A stretch of 64,000 nt of DNA. It comes from Colimorpha sp045222295 (GTDB taxonomy: Bacteria; Bacteroidota; Bacteroidia; Bacteroidales; P3). A model generated the notes under the pieces. It was not told the origin of the DNA. It saw only the letters and a program-made list of their open reading frames with translations, and did not search any database. Positions 52,438 through 60,945 of this stretch are shown in pieces (within the stretch, counting starts at the first letter, position 1; each line of letters opens with the position of its first letter). A program made the translations under genes and the position numbers. The stretch lies in assembly GCA_045222295.1 (NCBI GenBank), contig JBGUXP010000009.1, positions 1 to 64,000 on the forward strand, given 5' to 3'.

Positions 52438-53130
52438 TATTAGTCTAGTCATGGTTTTCTGTCCTACCAATTTGAGCAAAGCACCTTTCCAGCCTTTCTT
52501 ATGGTCACTCCAAGAGGCCAATCCCTTGTGTTCACAATAGGTATTTTCGGTGCAGATATATTCGCCTGTGGTATGTCGGGGAGAGAAGTAGTCAACAGGG
52601 AAGACATGTAGGTCTTTGTAGTCTTGCTCTGTGCCATTCTGCCGGAATCCATTCTGTGTCATGATGGCGGTGATGAATTGTACGTTGGTGGTGAGGTCAA
52701 GCGTTCCGTCGTGCTTCCGGAAGTGACGACCTTGGTAGGCATCCAGCATCTCTGTAACCCATTCACCATGTGGTTCTGATGCGCACACACCCATCATCAC
52801 AGGGTTGTGCTTGCTTCCCTCAATCCCAGCGAAAGCTTTGTGTTTCAGCAGGTCATCGAATGGCTTGTACACCTCAAAGTCAACATCCAAGTATACACCA
52901 CCTTCTTTTTCAAGCGCATAAAGACGTACGTAGTCGCTCACAAAAGCATATTTGCCAGCAGCGTAAGCTTCTGCCGTATAGGGCATGGCATTTACGTCGA
53001 AGTTTTCTTCAGTCCATAGTTGGTATTCCCAGTCAGGCATAAACTTATGCCAGGTGGCAATACAATCCTTTGCCAACTGAGGCATTTCCCCTTTACCAAA
53101 CCAGCAGTAATGGATCGTCATTGGTATCAT
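52399..53130 (-). CDS. GT32-family glycosyltransferase
   Basis: 243 residues: MTIHYCWFGKGEMPQLAKDC, WEYQLWTEENFD, KYAFVSDYVRLYALEKEGGVYLDVDFEVYKPF with the DxD metal site, and HNPVMMGVCASEPHGEW. This is the OCH1/capsular polysaccharide synthesis type that transfers mannose, galactose or similar sugars. The final residues (ENLKQN) and the stop are encoded by an A box. The first codon overlaps the preceding stop by 4 bp; a second ATG three codons later is possible. Confidence 0.88.
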   Translation of the reverse strand: MIPMTIHYCWFGKGEMPQLAKDCIATWHKFMPDWEYQLWTEENFDVNAMPYTAEAYAAGKYAFVSDYVRLYALEKEGGVYLDVDFEVYKPFDDLLKHKAFAGIEGSKHNPVMMGVCASEPHGEWVTEMLDAYQGRHFRKHDGTLDLTTNVQFITAIMTQNGFRQNGTEQDYKDLHVFPVDYFSPRHTTGEYICTENTYCEHKGLASWSDHKKGWKGALLKLVGQKTMTRLIKLKRHFENLKQN

Positions 53131-54131
53131 ATTCCTAACAATTTGAGAGAGGCGTCGGGAGTGCCATATTGTTGCCAGTATTCGTGGATGTTGGTTTCCA
53201 ACAGATGCCTGTAATCAGGGTGGGAGAGCATGTACTTTATTGCTTCAACCATCTCCTCTTGTGTGGCGCCTGTGATGTGGATATGCTGGCCATGAACCAA
53301 GGGTGCCGGCAGGTCGTTTGACAGCGGCGTGGATAGTATGGCTTTTCCGAGGGCCATGTATTCTCCAAGTTTCCAGCCGTGGCAGTTCCAGTAGGCGGGA
53401 GTGTTGAACACAAGGGTTGACTCTTTGGTCTTTTTGAGGCTGACATTGACTGATACTCTGCTCGTAAGGCAATCAGAGAATAGGGCTGCTGAAGGATTGT
53501 TGGGCGAGACGGCAAGACCTCCTTCAAAGAGAATCTTTGGCTCCAGTCCACGGCAGGCTCTGATGAAGTAGGCGCGTCGCAGATTCACTCCTTCGTTGTT
53601 GCGGTTCCATTCGTCGCTTTGCCACAGAGTGGAAAGGTGGAAAATATAGTTGTCTCGTGCTGGCTGGATTGTGTAATCTTTCAGTTGAGGACGTTGTAAC
53701 ATTCTTTTCCAGCTTCCAAGATACTTAAGTCTTGGACGACTTGTTCCCATCACCTCCAAGGCAGCAGATGTCAATGCCCGTATGGGCTGGGTGTATCGTA
53801 TTGCAAACGATGGACATAAGGATACGAGCTTGCTTTGAAGGTTCTTTGGAGTCTTGGCCCAGTTGGTGTTGACACAGCCATAGACATCACACCAGTCATA
53901 CAGCGACTCGTTGATTCGGTAACTGTCGTTGGTGTCGATGGTATATCGTTTTTCACACGTACCCTCTTTTATGATGAACCGCATGGTGCGTGTGGTGCGG
54001 TCAGCGTTGGACAACTCTTCGAAAGCACGACGATTGTAAATCACACAGGATGAACCAAAGCGGTCAATGAGTCCTTTGACATAAAAACTCATGTACTGAA
54101 TATCGTCTTCAGGGTCAACAATGATTTTCAT
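53127..54131 (-). CDS. Glycosyltransferase-like protein
   Basis: 334 residues. The C-terminal half resembles the donor domain of GT-B enzymes: STLVFNTPAYWNCHGWKLGEYMALGKAILSTPLSNDLPAPLVHGQHIHIT and QEEMVEAIKYMLSHPDYRH. The N-terminal half (MKIIVDPEDDIQYMSFYVKGL) is not a family I can name. It overlaps the next gene by 4 bp and shares one base with the stop of the GT2 gene upstream of it, so it is tightly coupled. Confidence 0.7.
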   Translation of the reverse strand: MKIIVDPEDDIQYMSFYVKGLIDRFGSSCVIYNRRAFEELSNADRTTRTMRFIIKEGTCEKRYTIDTNDSYRINESLYDWCDVYGCVNTNWAKTPKNLQSKLVSLCPSFAIRYTQPIRALTSAALEVMGTSRPRLKYLGSWKRMLQRPQLKDYTIQPARDNYIFHLSTLWQSDEWNRNNEGVNLRRAYFIRACRGLEPKILFEGGLAVSPNNPSAALFSDCLTSRVSVNVSLKKTKESTLVFNTPAYWNCHGWKLGEYMALGKAILSTPLSNDLPAPLVHGQHIHITGATQEEMVEAIKYMLSHPDYRHLLETNIHEYWQQYGTPDASLKLLGI

Positions 54132-55075
54132 TACATGAGGTGCTGTTTAATAAGGGAGCCTGTTTTTAGAATGTATTGTCTGAGTTGGAGTATTTGAATA
54201 GGGTAGTGGTACATCTGCTGGATATGTGATGGTTGCCGAGTCCAGTCCACTTTAGAAAGTTCTGTACGGGCCGCATCACGATATTGTTTGTCTAGCAAGT
54301 AGTTCATTAGACTGTAGGTGCGGAGGTTGTCTATCAGCTGTTTGTAATCGCGATTAGTATTCTCTAGAGGCTCAAGATAGCCGAGATTCCATAGCATGTG
54401 CTCTTTAGGGTCTCGCAAATGATGGGTGCCACGAAAGTTTACATCCACATCCTGGTTATAGTTGCTCAACGGCTTGTTGAGCAGCACCACTTTATGCGTT
54501 AGTGCTATTCGAATCCAGAGTAAGAAATCCTCCCCTAATCTGATGTCGGTTGGGAATCCCCCCATCTCGTCAAATACTCCACGAGGTAGGCATACCGAAA
54601 TGCTAGTTAATGGCATGCAAAGTATTTTGGCATATACTCGGCAGTAATTAATCTCGCCTTCTTTAAAGTCCTCGTCAACTCCTATGGGCGCCACTCGTTT
54701 GCGGCCGTTCTTGACGATATAATAGCCTGTGCCATAAATTCCGGCATCAGGATGTCTCTCAATCAGCCCGGTCATTTCCTCAAGGAAAGTGGGTTCCCAC
54801 CAGTCGTCGGCATCAAGGAAGCATATCCATGGAGCTGCACTTTGGGATACCCCATAGTTACGTGCTCCCCCAGGACCGATATTCTCCTCCAGCCGAACTA
54901 TCCGAATACGGGAATCTGTGATTCCTGTCACAATTTCGCCACTGCCGTCTGTCGACCCGTTGTCAACGACAATCAATTCCCAGTCGCCAAATGTTTGTTC
55001 CATGACACTCTCCACTGCCTTTCGGACGTAAGGAGCTTTGTTGTATAGAGGCATTATTATAGCGAAATATGGCAT
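54131..55075 (-). CDS. Family 2 glycosyltransferase
   Basis: 314 residues, GT-A fold: MPYFAIIMPLYNKAPYVRKAVESVMEQTF, LIVVDNGSTDGSGEIV, NIGPGGARNYGVSQS, WICFLDADDWWEP (DxD), and RLGEDFLLWIRIALTHKV (ED catalytic region). Probably cytoplasmic and membrane-associated; the sugar is unknown. Confidence 0.92.
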   Translation of the reverse strand: MPYFAIIMPLYNKAPYVRKAVESVMEQTFGDWELIVVDNGSTDGSGEIVTGITDSRIRIVRLEENIGPGGARNYGVSQSAAPWICFLDADDWWEPTFLEEMTGLIERHPDAGIYGTGYYIVKNGRKRVAPIGVDEDFKEGEINYCRVYAKILCMPLTSISVCLPRGVFDEMGGFPTDIRLGEDFLLWIRIALTHKVVLLNKPLSNYNQDVDVNFRGTHHLRDPKEHMLWNLGYLEPLENTNRDYKQLIDNLRTYSLMNYLLDKQYRDAARTELSKVDWTRQPSHIQQMYHYPIQILQLRQYILKTGSLIKQHLM

Positions 55076-55076
55076 G

Positions 55077-55901
55077 TCAATAAGGTTTTGTGTGATTCAA
55101 AATACCGTTGAAGGTGCCACGCATGATAGCTGAGACTTTTTGTATTTTATTATTCTCAAATAGAATTATTTTGGTAATAAGTTTCATTCTGCTTAGAAAC
55201 CATTGAAGTTTGTGCTTGGTAGAGTAGTCATATGTGAACTCGTGCCACAACAGTATTCTATTCCTGCTATCGTAGTAGTGTCGCAAAGGAGAATAGTCAG
55301 AGACTTCAATTCTCTTTCCCAGAAAATTCACTATTCTACCTGCCCCAATGTGTTGTATTAAATTGCATCCAGTGAATTGGAATATCTTATATCCTTTTTC
55401 TAAAGCGCGAAGGCTCATTTCTGCATCAACCATCCCAATGAAGAAATCTTCCCTAAACCCACTGATGCTGTTAAGCATATCTATCGTGTAAACACTGCCG
55501 GATTGGCAGACTGTTGTTTCTCGGTAGCCGATTTTTGCAATATCATTGTTGATTGGACATGTGAATATGCCCACAGAGGGGTCGTTGAAAGCTGCTATCT
55601 GTTCTTTGTATTTGGGAAAGTCCTCGAAAGTGGAGTCCTGATCCATAGTCATCAAATGAGTACAACCTTGCTCTGCAGCAAAAGTAAAAGCTTGATTGTA
55701 TGCTATGGCGAGTCCGACATTCTTTCCAGTTTGGGATATCCGTGCGTTCGGCCATCTCTTTGCAATGGCATCTAATTTCATCTTAGGGAGGTTGTTGTCC
55801 CATACAATTAGTAAGTCTACCTCATCGGCATAGGAGGCAATGTTTGTTAGGAGTGTTTGCGGGTTATAATTATATGTAACAACAACTGCTGCGAGAAACA
55901 T
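55077..55901 (-). CDS. Family 2 glycosyltransferase, rhamnosyltransferase-like
   Basis: 274 residues: MFLAAVVVTYNYNPQTLLTNI, LLIVWDNN, VGLAIAYNQAFTFA, HLMTMDQDSTFED (DxD) and FIGMVDAEMSLRALEKGYKIFQF. The MDQDS pattern is typical of RfbF/RgpF-like rhamnosyltransferases. It lies 1 bp from the next gene downstream and 16 bp from the one upstream. Confidence 0.88.
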   Translation of the reverse strand: MFLAAVVVTYNYNPQTLLTNIASYADEVDLLIVWDNNLPKMKLDAIAKRWPNARISQTGKNVGLAIAYNQAFTFAAEQGCTHLMTMDQDSTFEDFPKYKEQIAAFNDPSVGIFTCPINNDIAKIGYRETTVCQSGSVYTIDMLNSISGFREDFFIGMVDAEMSLRALEKGYKIFQFTGCNLIQHIGAGRIVNFLGKRIEVSDYSPLRHYYDSRNRILLWHEFTYDYSTKHKLQWFLSRMKLITKIILFENNKIQKVSAIMRGTFNGILNHTKPY

Positions 55902-55917
55902 GTAGGAAGATGTTAAC

Positions 55918-56826
55918 TTAGTAAAACCATCTGAAAAATGAAGGCGAGAAGCGAATAAGAATATGATTGACTTTATGCCTAAATTTCGTTCGGCTCACAC
56001 GATGGTAGGCCTTCCAATCAATCTGCGAAAGCAATTGACGGTCCTCCTCCCGGGTGTTGTCAATAAATGCCATCTGGTAGTATTGGGTGAGTGCACGATA
56101 AATGATAGTCTTGTCTATGCCACTCTCATGGGAAAATAATTCTGATAGTTCGTTTCCTATGGTTATTAAACTCTCTTTGCTTTTCCTTCCTCGGCTGGTC
56201 ATGATGCTGTTGGGCCGCACACGGTAGTTGTATAGCACGTCAGGAATAACCTTGACGATAGTTGCTTTGAGAAAGGCACGGGGGGTAAACTCATTGTCTT
56301 CATGCAGGATGCCTTCGCGAAACCACAGATTGTTATCCATCAAGAACTCCCGTCGGTAACAGCGCTGCCACACGCAGACGAAAGGAATCTCCCGATGTTC
56401 CAGTGCATGTCGGTTATAGTAATCCCAGCTATCGCATTGCTCGTCGATAAGGGTGTCGTATCTGTCGCTGTCGGTACGTTGGCAGGAGAAGCAAACCATT
56501 TCGGTTCCGTAACATTCAGTTGCCAACCGGCTCAGCATTGTCGGCTCTATCCAATCGTCGCTGTCCACAAAGACTACATAATCACCTGTCGCAGCTTTCA
56601 ACCCTGTGTTGCGTGCAGCACTGAGACCACAGTTTTCCTGGTCAATCACCCTCATCTGTGGTAACCTCGCCTCCCACTCGGTCAGTATTTCCCGGCTGTG
56701 GTCGGTGGAGCCGTCATTGACGCAGATAATTTCAAAATTATCGAAATCCTGCGCCTGCAGACTCTCAAGACATTGCTCAAGATACTGCTCAACATTATAT
56801 ACCGGCACAACGAAGGAGAATTTCAT
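55918..56826 (-). CDS. Family 2 glycosyltransferase
   Basis: 302 residues: MKFSFVVPVYNVEQYLEQCLESLQAQDF, EIICVNDGSTDHSREIL, CGLSAARNTGLKAATGDYVVFVDSDDWIEP (DxD), and REGILHEDNEFTPRAFLKA (ED). Its start overlaps the GT14 stop by 4 bp. Confidence 0.92.
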   Translation of the reverse strand: MKFSFVVPVYNVEQYLEQCLESLQAQDFDNFEIICVNDGSTDHSREILTEWEARLPQMRVIDQENCGLSAARNTGLKAATGDYVVFVDSDDWIEPTMLSRLATECYGTEMVCFSCQRTDSDRYDTLIDEQCDSWDYYNRHALEHREIPFVCVWQRCYRREFLMDNNLWFREGILHEDNEFTPRAFLKATIVKVIPDVLYNYRVRPNSIMTSRGRKSKESLITIGNELSELFSHESGIDKTIIYRALTQYYQMAFIDNTREEDRQLLSQIDWKAYHRVSRTKFRHKVNHILIRFSPSFFRWFY

Positions 56827-57665
56827 CTGTTATCAAGCCGTTCAATGAGTTTGTCAGATGTTCCGCTTGCCATTTTTCGGGCAAAGAGAGCACCGGAGGA
56901 TACAATCTTATCGTAGTTTTTTTCGGTAAGCACTTGCGGATTGGCGCCATCGGGACCCCAGTCGATATAGCGCATGTAGTTGTTGATAAGGGGTATGCCA
57001 CCGTTGCACCAAAGGGTTGGCAGGCAAATCTCCTCGGCAATACTCGTCATGCGGAAACGACGTAGGTAGCTGGGATGTGCCTCTATGTAATCGAGCACCA
57101 CCTTGATGGCTTCTCGAGAGACACTCCAGTAGGTGCCGCCACCAAAGAGATTGCCTCCGAAGTAATTGAAGCGACGGTTGACTCCCAGTCGCCGTTGCCA
57201 TTTGATGATTTTCTCTATAAGCCTACCCTGTTTCACTCGATAGCTGGGCTGAACCCAATAGTACTTTATTCGATTGAGCCCGCCTTCTGTTCCCCAATCA
57301 TTATGAGGCAGGGGGAAATGCTCCAGATAATTGTTCCTTCGATGCTCTTCGCAGAATCGTTTGAAGGCTTCTTTGGACATGCACGGGTAGTCGCTACCCG
57401 TAATGAGATGGAAGTATTCAAGGTCGGCATGCTTGTAGGATTCTTCCATCAAGAGCAGGATTGCCAGCAGATGCCGATAGTCTCCCCATTTTATTCTGTA
57501 TTCTCGGAAGAGGTGTATGTGTTCTCGGTAATCCAATGCCGAACAGTCCTCTTGGCATTTGCTGTCAATGTGAATGAACAATTCGAAGTCGTCGTCAAAC
57601 CACTCCACTAAGCGCAGCAGCTGTGGTATGTCCCGATAGGCTGTTATCAAAATGCCTTGTCTCAT
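56823..57665 (-). CDS. GT14-family beta-1,6-N-acetylglucosaminyltransferase-like
   Basis: 280 residues with the core-2/I-branching pattern: MRQGILITAYRDIPQLLRLVEWF, FIHIDSKCQED, YFHLITGSDYPCMSKEAF, NYLEHFPLP, and GGTYWSVSREAIKVVLDYI. Such enzymes in bacteria add GlcNAc or xylose branches. It is coupled by 4-bp overlaps on both sides. Confidence 0.85.
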   Translation of the reverse strand: MRQGILITAYRDIPQLLRLVEWFDDDFELFIHIDSKCQEDCSALDYREHIHLFREYRIKWGDYRHLLAILLLMEESYKHADLEYFHLITGSDYPCMSKEAFKRFCEEHRRNNYLEHFPLPHNDWGTEGGLNRIKYYWVQPSYRVKQGRLIEKIIKWQRRLGVNRRFNYFGGNLFGGGTYWSVSREAIKVVLDYIEAHPSYLRRFRMTSIAEEICLPTLWCNGGIPLINNYMRYIDWGPDGANPQVLTEKNYDKIVSSGALFARKMASGTSDKLIERLDNR

Positions 57666-58351
57666 GGCTCTAATAATTCAATTCGGGGAAGCGGATATGG
57701 GGTTGCTCCACGACGCACAGGACCTCCCCATGATTGGACAACGGTTTTGAAGCCCAGCTCCCGACAGATGGCAAGTGTATCTGCGTTGTATGCGCCATGG
57801 GGAAAGGAAAAATGTTGGATGGGATGTCCGAGTAGTCGTTCAAGCTCCTGCTTGCTGTCAGCGATTTCCTTGTGCTGTTCCTCGTAGGATAGGGTATCAA
57901 GTTTCGGGTGGCTCACGGTGTGGGCACCGATGGTACAGAGTGGGTCAGCATCGAGGGCTTGTAATTCGGTGGCATTCAAACCGTGTTTCTGCTTAGGGTA
58001 CCACCACATGGGCAGTCGGTTGTCGATGAAACCAGTGGTGACATAGACGGTAAAAGGCACATGAAGGCGTTTCAGCAAAGAGTAAGCAACGGTGTAGTTG
58101 TCGCGATAGCCGTCGTCGATGGTAACACATATCCATCTACCGTTTTTGGGTAGCGCATCAATGGGAACAAAGGTGTAGCCTTTTTGCTGGTACTCCAGTA
58201 TCTTGTGTTCCAGCCAATCATGCGTCACCTCCAGCGCCCGCTGTTCCGGTTTTTCACTCCGCTGCTCCACTACTCTGTGCAGCATCCATATCTCGCCCAC
58301 GACAGGATGGGTGGCTTTGTATAGTTTCCGTTTGATGCGTTGGAGTATCAT
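57662..58351 (-). CDS. Polysaccharide deacetylase (NodB-like)
   Basis: 229 residues from ATG 58351, just 2 bp after the transposase stop; the upstream in-frame start at 58444 would lie inside the transposase gene. Motif 1 WICVTIDDGYRDNY (DDG), motif 2 GAHTVSHPKLDTLS (HxxSH) and FSFPHGAYNADT are present. It would remove acetyl groups from the polymer or a precursor. No signal peptide is obvious; a basic, amphipathic N-terminus (MILQRIKRKLYKATH) is seen instead. Confidence 0.88.
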   Translation of the reverse strand: MILQRIKRKLYKATHPVVGEIWMLHRVVEQRSEKPEQRALEVTHDWLEHKILEYQQKGYTFVPIDALPKNGRWICVTIDDGYRDNYTVAYSLLKRLHVPFTVYVTTGFIDNRLPMWWYPKQKHGLNATELQALDADPLCTIGAHTVSHPKLDTLSYEEQHKEIADSKQELERLLGHPIQHFSFPHGAYNADTLAICRELGFKTVVQSWGGPVRRGATPYPLPRIELLEP

Positions 58352-58353
58352 CT

Positions 58354-59424
58354 TTAGTGTTGTGAGGCAATGGTTTCTGCCATGGCGTTCAGCGCATTGC
58401 ATTGTTCGCGACTGATGGCTTTGCGACCGGCATGGTACTCCCAAGGTGCCAACAGTAGCAGACGGCCCTCAGCACAGGCATAGAAAGCCTGCCCGACGGG
58501 CTTGTACAGTTCCGGGAAGCCGTTCTCCACGAGGTGGATCAGTGAGTGGCGATGCTCGTTTGCGGTGTGGGCAATCTCCTGCTCGGCTTTGGAGATAAAA
58601 GCCCCGACGAGGACGGTCCCATTCTCTGAAGCCTTCAGGCATTGGGCGGAGAAAATCTTCCTTTCTTCGTCTGTCCAGCGGCGGCGGCAGTGGACGGCCA
58701 TCAGTGGTCGTTGCAGCAGGGCGAGGTTGCCGATGGCGTCAAAACGCAGCCCTGCCACGTTGATGTCGCGGAGGATAGTGAAGTAGGGACTGTTGGCGCG
58801 TTTCAGCAGCAGGCGGCGTGGGTTGTCCCGCACATAGGCTATCATGTGCTGCAGCTGCTCTCGCCCCCGGAGGATGCTGTCGTTGTAGCCCTCTGAGAAG
58901 AGGCGCAGGTAGCGCGGTGCTTGCGCTGCATCACTTGGGGTGTCGGGGAGAGACCTAAAGGCCTCTTCTTTGTTGGGGGAGGAAGACGCCGCAAGCGCCG
59001 TCTTGCTTAACGAAGCACTGAGGTCTGTCTGTCTCTTCTTTTTTGTGTCGGCTTTGTCTGGTTGATAGGCGCTTGCGCCTGCTACAGTCCGCGCATAGGC
59101 CACCCCACAGGCATGCCGCCACGAGGCAAAGAGACTGCCTATCGGTTTGGACAGCCGTTCCGTCGCTTGCAGGATGACATGCACATGGTCGGGCATTATC
59201 TGGTATTGCAGAAGCCGCAGCTGTGGATAGCGGTCGCACAAGGCGTAGAGTTCATGTCGTACATCCTCGCCTAAAGAAGACAATTCGATGTGCGCCGTGT
59301 GCACATCCCCTGCGAGACGCCCTAGCAAGGGCTTGCGCCCCTCCACCGTCACCGTTAGCAGGTATATGCACGGCTCGCGGTAGTCGTGGAGTTGACAGCG
59401 TTGTATTTTGAGGTTGTCTGGCAT
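58354..59424 (-). CDS. REP-associated tyrosine transposase (RAYT, Y1/HUH) with extra C-terminal domain
   Basis: 356 residues. The N-terminal 200 are a Y1_Tnp domain: YLLTVTVEGRKPLLGRL, the HUH motif IMPDHVHVIL (His80, His82) and the catalytic Tyr197 in MIAYVRDNPRRLLLKR. A low-complexity insert (about 115-165) separates HUH and Tyr parts. The C-terminal 140 residues (FDAIGNLALLQRPLMAVHCRRRW, VLVGAFISKAEQEIAH, FYACAEGRLLLLAPWEY, SREQCNALNAMAETI) form a separate Rossmann-like, DprA-resembling domain that I recall only with this transposase group in Bacteroidales. It sits within the glycosyltransferase series with a 2-bp gap to the next gene. RAYTs of other bacteria mobilise short palindromes. 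Confidence 0.85.
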   Translation of the reverse strand: MPDNLKIQRCQLHDYREPCIYLLTVTVEGRKPLLGRLAGDVHTAHIELSSLGEDVRHELYALCDRYPQLRLLQYQIMPDHVHVILQATERLSKPIGSLFASWRHACGVAYARTVAGASAYQPDKADTKKKRQTDLSASLSKTALAASSSPNKEEAFRSLPDTPSDAAQAPRYLRLFSEGYNDSILRGREQLQHMIAYVRDNPRRLLLKRANSPYFTILRDINVAGLRFDAIGNLALLQRPLMAVHCRRRWTDEERKIFSAQCLKASENGTVLVGAFISKAEQEIAHTANEHRHSLIHLVENGFPELYKPVGQAFYACAEGRLLLLAPWEYHAGRKAISREQCNALNAMAETIASQH

Positions 59425-59480
59425 TGGGTGCGTTTGTTTGTTGTGTCTCGAGGCTTTGTTACGTTAGCAAGCGCTTGCGC
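58919..59480. repeat. GCTTGCGC motif cluster in and beside the transposase gene
   Basis: GCTTGCGC or its complement occurs at 58919, 58991, 59071, 59331 and 59473. Several lie in small inverted repeats: AGGCGC-TT-GCGCCT at 59067-59080 and the palindrome GCAAGCGCTTGC at 59467-59478. Three are in the low-complexity insert of the protein. They may be degenerate REP-like substrates. Confidence 0.5.
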
Positions 59481-59493
59481 TTGTGAAGTGCTG

Positions 59494-60510
59494 TCACTTT
59501 TTACGTCTGAGCAGGCTTTTAAGGAGGAATCGAGACTCGTAGTGCCAGCCAGTGCGCCATGCGAAGCCACTGGTGAGGTAGCGCAGGTATTTGGGGAAGG
59601 AGTATCCTCCGCGGAAGTAGTGTTCTACAATGGTACTGTAGAGTGTCTGTGTCAGGTGTTTGTCGAGTCTTTTCCGCAAGGCCGTCTCGTCGAAATGCCC
59701 CACGTCACGGTTCTTCGCCGCCAGCTTGCTACAAAAGTCCTGTCGGTCGAGATAGTCCTGTCGCGAGGCTATCTGTGGCGCCATGAACTGGCCGGTATAA
59801 TAGCTTTTTTCTTCCTCTGTGAAGTCTGGACTCAGCCACTCCAGCATATAACATCTCACCTCTGCCACCTTGCGCTGTTGCTCTTCGCGTCGGGCAGTGC
59901 AGATCTGCGTGGGGTGCATGCGGTAGTGGAAGAGGGTCTCCTGTAGGTTGTATATCTTCGTCACGCGCAGACATTCTGCCCAGAAGCGGTAATCCTCGGC
60001 AGGGAAGGCATTTGTGCTATAGCGCAGGCCGTAATCGCGGTAGAGACTCATGCGGAAGGTGGGAACGATGACGCTACATTCGAAGAGCATGTTGGCCATA
60101 CAGTCCTCATGTCGCTCGGGGAACCTTACCAGCGACTTCACCGTCCCGAAGCGCTCGAAGCCTCCACTGCAGATGCCCACTTCAGGATGGCTGTCGAGGA
60201 TGGCCACCTCATGCTCCAGCCAGTAAGGCTCTGCAATATCGTCGCCGTCCATGCGTGCCACATACTTCGTGTCAATCAATGCCAGCCCGCGGTTCAGATT
60301 CTCTGCAAGGCCCACATTGTTGTCGAAGGCGGCTATACGGATGCGAGGGTCGTCGATGGAGCGTACCACCTCGACGGTGTTGTCGGTCGAGCAGTCATCG
60401 ATGACCAGTAGCTCGAAGTCGCGATAAGTCTGCCGCAGCACACTCTCTATGGCCTCCCTGACATAAGGACCCACATTATATGTCGGCATCAGCACGGTTA
60501 CCTTGGCCAT
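59494..60510 (-). CDS. Family 2 glycosyltransferase
   Basis: 338 residues: MAKVTVLMPTYNVGPYVREAIESVLRQTY, LLVIDDCSTDNTVEVV, VGLAENLNRGLALIDTKYVARMDGDDIAEP (DGDD), and FPAEDYRFWAEC (ED). The start codon itself lies in an A-type repeat (TTCTGATGGCC on the - strand). Confidence 0.92.
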   Translation of the reverse strand: MAKVTVLMPTYNVGPYVREAIESVLRQTYRDFELLVIDDCSTDNTVEVVRSIDDPRIRIAAFDNNVGLAENLNRGLALIDTKYVARMDGDDIAEPYWLEHEVAILDSHPEVGICSGGFERFGTVKSLVRFPERHEDCMANMLFECSVIVPTFRMSLYRDYGLRYSTNAFPAEDYRFWAECLRVTKIYNLQETLFHYRMHPTQICTARREEQQRKVAEVRCYMLEWLSPDFTEEEKSYYTGQFMAPQIASRQDYLDRQDFCSKLAAKNRDVGHFDETALRKRLDKHLTQTLYSTIVEHYFRGGYSFPKYLRYLTSGFAWRTGWHYESRFLLKSLLRRKK

Positions 60511-60564
60511 CAGAACTATCAGAATTATGTCTCAATCAGAACTAAAAGAACTATCAGAACGATA
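60508..60564. repeat. A box between GT2 and GxxExxY copy 2
   Basis: Nonamers AGAACTATC, AGAATTATG (60512-60529), a TCTCAATC joint, then AGAACTAAA, AGAACTATC, AGAACGATA (60538-60564). It contains the GT2 start and the GxxExxY stop. Confidence 0.9.
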
Positions 60565-60945
60565 CTTGAGGTTCGTGATTTTGTGAATACCTTTCCCAAT
60601 ACTGAAATCGTCCGAATTGAAATTTATCAAATAACCAAACGGTTTATCTGCAAGAGTTAAGTATGTCTGTAGTTGTTTATAGTGTACCTTTTCTAATTGT
60701 GATACGGATTTAAGCTCAAGAATGACAGTGTTTTCAACAAGAATGTCGATTCTAAAACCGATACCCAGATTATTCCCGTTATATAGAACATCAATAGGCA
60801 CTTCTTCTTCAAACTCTAAACAGGCTTCATCAAGTTCTATCAAAAGAGCCTTCTGATAGACGGATTCAAGCAATCCTGGACCAAGGTTTTGGTGAACTCG
60901 CATGGCACATCCAATTATTTCGTATGCCAATTCCGCATGAGTCAT
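60532..60945 (-). CDS. GxxExxY protein, copy 2
   Basis: 137 residues from ATG 60945, the same length and start as copy 1 (11 differences). An in-frame ATG at 61011 would add 22 residues encoded by repeat-rich spacer and is rejected. The motif GLLESVY and the FRIDILVENTVILELKSV core are intact. The tail RSDSSFSSD and stop again come from the A box. Same orientation as copy 1, 10.36 kb away. Confidence 0.88.
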   Translation of the reverse strand: MTHAELAYEIIGCAMRVHQNLGPGLLESVYQKALLIELDEACLEFEEEVPIDVLYNGNNLGIGFRIDILVENTVILELKSVSQLEKVHYKQLQTYLTLADKPFGYLINFNSDDFSIGKGIHKITNLKYRSDSSFSSD

